The notes under the pieces were generated by a model, which did no database searches, had not been told where the DNA came from, and worked only from the letters and a program-made list of their open reading frames with translations. This document shows positions 1 to 5,538 of a stretch of 6,977 nucleotides of DNA, piece after piece. This stretch comes from Acidobacteriota bacterium (GTDB lineage: Bacteria > Acidobacteriota > Terriglobia > Terriglobales > Acidobacteriaceae), in assembly GCA_003225515.1 (NCBI GenBank), contig QIAK01000127.1:1121-8097 (forward strand), read 5' to 3'. A program made the position numbers and the translations under genes. Position 1 is the stretch's first letter, and every line of letters starts with the position of its first letter.

Positions 1-76
1 TTGGAAAGTTTGGCGAGAAGATTGATTTACTTGGAATATTCCCAAAGTTGGGACGGACCCGTTATGCCTTCCCTGC
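1..76. other. Region downstream of pcm, no supported gene
   Basis: No minus-strand ATG or GTG start and no hairpin with a U-run is present, so I see neither a following gene start nor a terminator. There is a 10-base palindrome GGAATATTCC (33-42) and an adjacent weak short hairpin (41-52). Two plus-strand frames are open from the left edge, ending at 93 and at 173. Either could be the tail of a convergent gene, but neither translation is recognisable. Confidence 0.5.
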
Positions 77-730
77 TTACGTTCCTTCACTAACCAGCGG
101 TACGAACCGGCACAATTCATGCAACGTGATTTGTGGGATGCCGCCTTCCATGCGTATCAACTGCAATTGCTGAGAGTCCGTTGCCCCGACCGGGACGATC
201 ATGCGACCGCCATCTCCGAGCTGCGCCAACAACGCTGGGGGCACTTCCGCAGCCGCAGCCGAGACGATAATTGCATCGTAAGGCGCACCTTCTGGAAAGC
301 CCTGAGCGCCGTCGCCCACCATAACCTTCAGGTTGGTGTATCCCAAACGTTCGAGCACCTCTTTGGCTGCGTCCGCCAGCACGGCATGACGTTCGATCGA
401 GAACACCTGTTCTGCTAATTCCGCGAGTAATGCGGTCACGTAGCCCGAACCCGTGCCTACTTCGAGGACTTTGTCCGCTGGGGAAGGGGAAATAGCCTGC
501 AGCATGACCGCAACAATGTAAGGCTGAGAAATCGTCTGCCCTTCACCGATCGGCAGAGGATGGTCCTCATAGGCCTGATGGCGATACTGTGGCGGAGCGA
601 ACTCGTGCCGCGGGACTCGCGCCATGGCATCGAGCACACGCTGATCGCTGATCCCGCGCGCTCGCAGCTGTGCGTGCACCATGCGCTGCCGCAAAACCGT
701 GAATGAGGAAGTGTCGCCGGAGGAGTTCAT
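77..730 (-). CDS. pcm: Protein-L-isoaspartate O-methyltransferase
   Basis: Cytosolic repair enzyme that transfers a methyl group from S-adenosylmethionine to L-isoaspartyl residues in aged proteins, starting their return to normal aspartate. It has 217 residues from the ATG at 730, close to the family length (E. coli 208). Visible hallmarks: RMVHAQLRARGISDQRVLDAM near the N terminus; the substrate-site motif TISQPYIV (66-73); SAM-binding motif I VLEVGTGSGY (88-97); and GDGAQGFPEGAPYDAI (139-154), which fits the PCMT family signature. These are followed by VPPALLAQLGDGGRMIVPVG, with PVG at 180-182, and a typical end, RFVPLV. The start at 730 is chosen for its AAGGTG ribosome binding site and the 34-base gap after tamB. 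The alternative ATG at 793 would overlap tamB by 29 bases. The gene is probably the last of the operon; its link to envelope assembly is not obvious and may be only positional. Confidence 0.96.
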   Translation of the reverse strand: MNSSGDTSSFTVLRQRMVHAQLRARGISDQRVLDAMARVPRHEFAPPQYRHQAYEDHPLPIGEGQTISQPYIVAVMLQAISPSPADKVLEVGTGSGYVTALLAELAEQVFSIERHAVLADAAKEVLERLGYTNLKVMVGDGAQGFPEGAPYDAIIVSAAAAEVPPALLAQLGDGGRMIVPVGATDSQQLQLIRMEGGIPQITLHELCRFVPLVSEGT

Positions 731-733
731 TCG

Positions 734-739
734 CACCTT
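734..739 (-). promoter_or_regulatory. Ribosome binding site AAGGTG of pcm
   Basis: AAGG is placed five bases before the ATG at 730. This spacing favours the 730 start over the in-frame ATG at 793, which lies inside tamB and would add 21 residues unlike the family's N terminus. Confidence 0.65.
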
Positions 740-754
740 GGGACTCTGAGTCCC
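740..754 (-). repeat. Perfect inverted repeat (stem-loop) between tamB and pcm
   Basis: On the transcript this reads GGGACT-CAG-AGTCCC: a six-base-pair stem with a three-base loop (seven pairs if the loop closes to one base). It lies 10 bases after the tamB stop and directly abuts the pcm ribosome binding site. No U-run follows, so it is not a standard intrinsic terminator. It could stabilise an mRNA end, mark a processing site, or tune access to the pcm start (inference). Confidence 0.6.
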
Positions 755-764
755 GGAAACAATT

Positions 765-3700
765 CTATTTCTTACGGCGTCGAATGCGCACATCGAAGCT
801 GACTACGCCATTCTGATCGCGCGTGCCCACAATCGAGATGTTTCGATTGACGTAGTATTCGCCCTGGATGATCTGCTGCGAACTTTGCGAAACATTGGTG
901 CTGTAACTCAGCGAGATGTTGTTGGCAAACTGCTGCTCGATCGTGACCTGCGGGCCGCGGGCCGTGGGGTTGGTTTCGGTGGACAGACCCTGCGGATCGA
1001 TCTTGATCCGGCTCACGCCGAAAAGTTTCTGAACGCGGCTGCTGACAGTCGCGTTGATGGCCTGGTTGATAATAAGATTTGTGGCTTCATCGGTGAATAA
1101 GCCCTGACCCGATTGCTGCTGCAACTGCTCCGATTCCTCGCTGGTGCGGCCGAGAGCGAGCAGCGCGATGATGTCGGACTTGGGCAATGGCGGCTCGGAG
1201 CGATAATTCACGTTGAGGCGATTCGGCGTTCCCGTAACCGTGACGTCGAGATCATAGTTGCGGACGTGCGTGGTGGCCTGCAAGTTGACCTGAGGCTCAA
1301 TCGCGACCGGATTCGCAAACGTAATATCGCCACGCTCCAGCCGAAATTTGATGCCGTTAAATGTCGCGTCACCCTCGAGGATATCCGCTCGGCCAAGCAC
1401 GCTGGGGCGCGCCACCGATCCGCGCAGACGAAGATCGGCGTCGCCTGACAAGCGCGCCACGGCCGTCTTCATCTGGAGCTCAGGCGCAGTGTGGACTGCG
1501 ACATCAAGCTTCACGTTGTAGAGTGGAGAGTTGGCCGGAGTGATCGAGGCAGACTGCCGGCTTCGCTCCAGGTACGAGCCAAAATCAAAGCCCGGCGTGA
1601 CCGCCAGTTTCGTGACCAGAATGTCGCCCGAAACGATCGATGCCGAACGGTTTCCGATCCAGTGCAATTCAGCCGTGGCCGTGGAACTGACGCCCGGCGG
1701 ATAGCGCAGCCGCACTTCTTTGCCTGCGGCGGTGATGTTGAAATTGAGCTGTCCGTTGTAATTTGTGGCTTCGCCCTTCACGTCTAGCGTGCCGCCGCCG
1801 GTGCGAGCCGTCAGCTGATCGACGTGAATGCGATCGCGCGTGAAAGCGAGCGAGCCATTCATCTCACTTAAACCGCTCGGCAGCCCTGCGTAGGTGGCTG
1901 TTCCATTTTTTATTTCTATGTCGCCTTGCGGGAGAGGATCGCTCAACGTGCCGCCCACCGTCATGTGAATCGTGGTCAGGCCGGATGCCGTCATATTCGG
2001 AACCATGCCGCCCAACAGACTCAGGTCGATTTGTCCGTCTGCTGCCAGATCGAGTTCCTGGGCTTGGGCGAAATGAATAGAACCACGGCCAACCACGTCA
2101 GTTCCCTGCCCCACAAAATGCGCCGGTTCAATATGAATGGTCTGGTCGACATAGGTGAAGCGGACGGGACCCTGGTTGTGCATTTTGGCGTATTCCACGT
2201 CGACGGCGACTTCCGTCACGTCTCCATTTAGCAGCCATTGGCGCGGATAGCGCAGCGCCCCATTCATCGTGACCGTACCGCCGAACTCGGAGTGTCCTGT
2301 TAGCTGATCACCCAGATAGGCGCGCCACAAGGCGTCAAGATCAAGATGATTCATGAGCACAGAAAGCTTCGCGGGATAATCTCCTCGCATGGCAATGCTG
2401 CCCTCGATCACGAAGGAACCGTGGGAAAAGTCGGAGTGCCCTTTCAATTCCGCTGCGCCCGCCAGTTCGTGGTCGAGCGTGAGGTTGCGCACGTGCACGG
2501 CGGCATTGATTAGCGGCCGATCGAGCGTACCCGAACCCTGCAGGGTGAAATCGGCGCGACCCTCGAGCGGCAAGCGGTCCAGATGTATCTGACGGACCCG
2601 CGCCAGGTCGAAATTCTTGCCCCGCAGATCAAGCTGAAAACCCTCTGTGGCCGGCGTATAAGCCGCCGTTCCGGAAACTTCGGCATCCTGATGGGTCAGT
2701 TCGATGTTGTTGAGAGCGGTCTCGTTCCCCGCGATGCGCAGATCAGCTTCGAACTTCTCGATTGATTCCCCATAGATGGAGGCATTCGCCGCATGAATAT
2801 GTCCTTGAACCTGGGGATGCGCGCGCGTGCCGCTGATCTGCAGAGTGACGTCCGCTGTACCCGCAACTGGATATTCGAAGCGCGCAAGAGCCGCAGTGGA
2901 AGCAACGTCGACGTGATGAAGATTCAGATGCGCGGTATACGGACTCTCCTCGGTGAATTGCCCGTTCTGAAGAATGGCGCTGACGTCGAAATCGGCGCTG
3001 GTCTCTCCGCGCTTCAGCGTTCCGCCCCGAAAAGTCACGTCATGAGAAGAGAATTGGATGTTGGCGGCAAGGGAATCCCAATGCACCTGTTGCTCAGGAG
3101 TGCGCGAGGTCGCAGGCATGGTGAATTCGAAATCTTGCGCAGCCAGCGTTCCGGCAAGAGTGGGGAATGAGAAAGTGCCTCCGGCCATACCGTTGAACGT
3201 GGCGTTGCCATTCACGCGGAACGGCACGTTCGTGGGCCCTCCCAGCGCCGCGATCAACGGACGCCACTCTTCCAGATTGGTTGTCGATACGGAAAAGTGC
3301 AACGTCGAAGGTGTAGCCAATATGCCGGAAGCTTGAATTCGCGATGCCGGCGTGGACAAATTAAATTGAGCCAGTTCAAGCGAATCGTTAACGGCGCGGT
3401 ACTTGCCCTGCATATGCGCCGTGACTGCTAATCCACCAGATGGGGGACGCAACGCCGGGCTCACATCGAGAGCAAATTCAACTTCCGCTTCTTTGTAGGA
3501 TCCTCGCCAGGATGCGTCGACCGTCCCAGAGGCTAGTCCTGCTGGACGGAAGCGGCCGAGTTTGCGCGGAGGCACATCCAGGGCCAGCGCGACTTCTCCC
3601 GCGGAAATGTCTCGAACCCGAAGCCGCACCAGGCCACTCTGCACTCCCGCCAGCTTTACCTTGTCGCCTTTTTTGAGCGGAGGCCGAGCGGCGCTGATTA

Positions 3701-4832
3701 CCGGAAAGTCCTCTTGTCCTTTCCTCATTTTTCTCGCGGGAGGCGGGGGTACGCTGTGCAGCCAGTTATCCACTTGAGCATCGCCCGTAAAACTGCCGCC
3801 CAATAACTTGCCCTGCAATCTTGACAGCTTGATTTGCGCATCCGTAAGCGAGTAATCCGACGTCACGGTAGTCTTCTTCAGCGCAATCTGATTATCCTGC
3901 CAACTTAAATCGCGCAGAGTCAGGGCGCCGGAGGTGGCGAAGTCACTCAATGACCAGTGGCCGCTGCCTTTGAACTCGGCAATGCCCTCGCGAAGGTCAT
4001 GCCGGCGTGCAATCGCAGCGGCGTCCGCCAGATCCATCCGAGCCTGGTAGCTGCCATCTAAATGTGGATTGCGGAAGTCATTGATATGTCCGCTGGCTTC
4101 CGCAGACGAGCGGCCGGAGTTCCACTTGAACGACTTCACGTCAGCGGAATTTGCTCCCAGACTGACGTCAAACTTAGTGCTCCATGCAAAGGGACGGAAA
4201 TCCTCAAAATTACTCTCGACTTTGCCGAGCGTGAGATGGCTCTCGTAACGTCCCCTCAGGAAGGAGTAGTCCATTTGCGAACTGGTGTCGCTGACCGTGA
4301 AATCCAACGGAATCTTGCGATCCGCCCACAGCAGTTCGCCATTGCGCATAATCAGGTGATCGATGGACAGCGCGAAGAGTTGCTCGATCGGAGTATTCTC
4401 TCTACTCCTCCGCTCTTCCCTGGGGGCGGGAATATTGGTGGTGCCGTCCGCCGCGATGGCGATGTGAACCACCGGATGATCGAGCGTCATCGAGTAAAAG
4501 CCAAACTCGGTTCGCAGAAACGAGATTACCTTTAGTTGCGCAACCAGGCTGTCGGCATGCGCCAGCGGAACGTCGGTTGCAGGCTCCTTGCCATGCACGG
4601 TAATGTCGCGCACTTCAACCTGCAGACGGAAAGGAACTATGTGGAAACTGCCAATCTGGGCGCGGCCCCCGGTAATCCGCTCCACTTCTGTAACCATGCG
4701 TCGGCGCACATAGGCTTGAAAGGAATCGGTGGTGGTATACCAGAGTGCAGCCAATGTGGCGATTACGCCAACAGCGGTCGCGATCAGCAGATATTTCCAC
4801 CGGCGTCGCGGCCTGGCGGCAGCTTCAGTCAC
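765..4832 (-). CDS. tamB: Translocation and assembly module protein TamB (DUF490, AsmA-like)
   Basis: Large inner-membrane-anchored periplasm-spanning protein of 1355 residues (E. coli TamB is about 1259). In the family it pairs with an Omp85 partner and is linked to outer-membrane protein assembly and lipid transport between the membranes. The start is GTG. The N terminus has a basic cytosolic patch (RPRRRWK) and one transmembrane helix at about 14-32. An AsmA-like segment follows at about 45-130 (GGRAQIGSFHIVPFRLQVEVRD). A Pro/Lys-rich linker lies at about 361-393. The central part is a long beta-rich region in which a motif like G-T-x-x-x-P-x-x-x-G recurs about every 100 residues (551, 667, 767, 857, 960, 1137), as expected for a beta-taco groove. 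The C-terminal TamB domain is about 1126-1355 and includes SEPPLPKSDIIALLALGR (1212-1229) and the final barrel-like strands that could meet an Omp85 protein. The protein ends in a basic RIRRRKK and the stop is TAG. No frameshift is seen. Confidence 0.95.
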   Translation of the reverse strand: MTEAAARPRRRWKYLLIATAVGVIATLAALWYTTTDSFQAYVRRRMVTEVERITGGRAQIGSFHIVPFRLQVEVRDITVHGKEPATDVPLAHADSLVAQLKVISFLRTEFGFYSMTLDHPVVHIAIAADGTTNIPAPREERRSRENTPIEQLFALSIDHLIMRNGELLWADRKIPLDFTVSDTSSQMDYSFLRGRYESHLTLGKVESNFEDFRPFAWSTKFDVSLGANSADVKSFKWNSGRSSAEASGHINDFRNPHLDGSYQARMDLADAAAIARRHDLREGIAEFKGSGHWSLSDFATSGALTLRDLSWQDNQIALKKTTVTSDYSLTDAQIKLSRLQGKLLGGSFTGDAQVDNWLHSVPPPPARKMRKGQEDFPVISAARPPLKKGDKVKLAGVQSGLVRLRVRDISAGEVALALDVPPRKLGRFRPAGLASGTVDASWRGSYKEAEVEFALDVSPALRPPSGGLAVTAHMQGKYRAVNDSLELAQFNLSTPASRIQASGILATPSTLHFSVSTTNLEEWRPLIAALGGPTNVPFRVNGNATFNGMAGGTFSFPTLAGTLAAQDFEFTMPATSRTPEQQVHWDSLAANIQFSSHDVTFRGGTLKRGETSADFDVSAILQNGQFTEESPYTAHLNLHHVDVASTAALARFEYPVAGTADVTLQISGTRAHPQVQGHIHAANASIYGESIEKFEADLRIAGNETALNNIELTHQDAEVSGTAAYTPATEGFQLDLRGKNFDLARVRQIHLDRLPLEGRADFTLQGSGTLDRPLINAAVHVRNLTLDHELAGAAELKGHSDFSHGSFVIEGSIAMRGDYPAKLSVLMNHLDLDALWRAYLGDQLTGHSEFGGTVTMNGALRYPRQWLLNGDVTEVAVDVEYAKMHNQGPVRFTYVDQTIHIEPAHFVGQGTDVVGRGSIHFAQAQELDLAADGQIDLSLLGGMVPNMTASGLTTIHMTVGGTLSDPLPQGDIEIKNGTATYAGLPSGLSEMNGSLAFTRDRIHVDQLTARTGGGTLDVKGEATNYNGQLNFNITAAGKEVRLRYPPGVSSTATAELHWIGNRSASIVSGDILVTKLAVTPGFDFGSYLERSRQSASITPANSPLYNVKLDVAVHTAPELQMKTAVARLSGDADLRLRGSVARPSVLGRADILEGDATFNGIKFRLERGDITFANPVAIEPQVNLQATTHVRNYDLDVTVTGTPNRLNVNYRSEPPLPKSDIIALLALGRTSEESEQLQQQSGQGLFTDEATNLIINQAINATVSSRVQKLFGVSRIKIDPQGLSTETNPTARGPQVTIEQQFANNISLSYSTNVSQSSQQIIQGEYYVNRNISIVGTRDQNGVVSFDVRIRRRKK
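4829..4832 (-). promoter_or_regulatory. GTGA start-stop overlap (SurA-like / tamB)
   Basis: The GTG start of tamB and the TGA stop of the SurA-like gene overlap in the four-base sequence GTGA. This is a classic coupling arrangement and implies one polycistronic transcript. Confidence 0.8.
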
Positions 4833-5536
4833 CGAGTCTGCTCTCCGTCACCCGCTGACCCGGTAGCTCCCGGGACGCTGACTTTGCTCTCCGAGCGTAG
4901 CGACTGAAGCCACGAAATCATCAGCTCGTTGACTTTTTCCTGGGTGAGCAGCTCGCGGATTTTTGCGGAGACATCGGCGAGGGGTACGTCCCCAGCGCCG
5001 GACTCCTTCAATTGCGGCACGAATTTCTCGCGGTAATACGATTCGATGCTCTTGGAATCAATCTGCACGGCGGGACGCAGGTGAGCGTCTACCAAGCGCA
5101 TGAGATCAATCTGCTGCTGCACATGCGCGAGCATATCTTTTTCCGACAGCTCGAACTTGCCCAGCACCGCCCGCCAGCCCTCGTCAGATGCCGCTTCCGG
5201 ATACTGCTTCCGGGCTTCAGCAATACGCGAGGCCGCTTCGCTTGCAGAGGCATGCTGGAAACTAGCCGACTTCATCTGTTCCCCAAGCAGTTCCTGATCA
5301 ATCAGCCGATCGAGCACGGCGCGCCGGTCGTCGTCCGTAAATTGGTTCAGCGCGCGGCCGTTCATCAGCGCCTCGTAGCACAAGGCTTCGTCCCAGTCGC
5401 TCTGCAGAATGATATGTCCGTTGACCGTGGCGACGATGCGATCGATCACCTCGCCCGCCGCAGCAACGGAGGCGAAGATGCTCAAGAACAGGCCGAGCGC
5501 AAGCACCACAATCGTTGCTGTGCGAACTCTGTGCAT
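4829..5536 (-). CDS. SurA N-terminal-domain periplasmic chaperone-like protein, no PPIase domain
   Basis: Probable secreted periplasmic chaperone of 235 residues. A Sec signal peptide is clear: basic MHRVR, a hydrophobic core at about 8-22, and an AxA-type cleavage site around SVAAA-GEV (27/28). The mature protein opens with DRIVATVNGHIILQSDWDEA (32-51), the typical start of the SurA N-terminal domain, followed by a helical body to about 155. The segment ESYYREKFVPQL (165-176) and the terminal helix KIRELLTQEKVNELMISWLQSLR (192-214) with KVSV match how SurA-like proteins close. In full-length SurA (about 430 residues in E. coli) one or two parvulin domains sit between these parts. Here only about 15 residues link them, so no prolyl isomerase activity is expected. 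The reading frame is intact, so this is an architecture rather than a truncation. The last residues (GATGSAGDGEQTR) are low-complexity and overlap the tamB start region. Its place between an Omp85 gene and tamB suggests a chaperone serving that machinery (inference). Confidence 0.88.
   Translation of the reverse strand: MHRVRTATIVVLALGLFLSIFASVAAAGEVIDRIVATVNGHIILQSDWDEALCYEALMNGRALNQFTDDDRRAVLDRLIDQELLGEQMKSASFQHASASEAASRIAEARKQYPEAASDEGWRAVLGKFELSEKDMLAHVQQQIDLMRLVDAHLRPAVQIDSKSIESYYREKFVPQLKESGAGDVPLADVSAKIRELLTQEKVNELMISWLQSLRSESKVSVPGATGSAGDGEQTR
4843..4846 (-). promoter_or_regulatory. Ribosome binding site GGAG before tamB
   Basis: GGAG lies about 10 bases before the GTG at 4832, inside the last codons of the SurA-like gene. 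It supports GTG as the tamB start. No ATG occurs in frame before codon 46, which is already past the membrane anchor. Confidence 0.6.
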
Positions 5537-5538
5537 CA
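5534..5538 (-). promoter_or_regulatory. TGATG stop-start overlap (Omp85 / SurA-like)
   Basis: The TGA of the Omp85 gene (5538-5536) shares its last base with the ATG of the SurA-like gene (5536-5534). The only purine-rich site upstream is a weak AGG about 12 bases before the ATG. Initiation probably relies on ribosomes terminating at the upstream gene, that is, translational coupling (inference). Confidence 0.75.

Noticed and set aside
33..52. Palindrome and short hairpin after pcm as a transcription terminator
   Set aside because: The hairpin has a two-base loop and a short A/T-containing stem, and no U-run follows on the transcript.
740..754. Inverted repeat before pcm as an intrinsic terminator
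   Set aside because: The stem is only six to seven base pairs and is followed by AAGGTGCG, not a U-run. It is also immediately followed by a ribosome binding site.
4062..4535. 157-residue plus-strand open frame opposite tamB
   Set aside because: It lies wholly antisense to a well-supported tamB region, has no recognisable motif, and is Arg/Gly-rich in the way shadow frames of GC-rich genes are.
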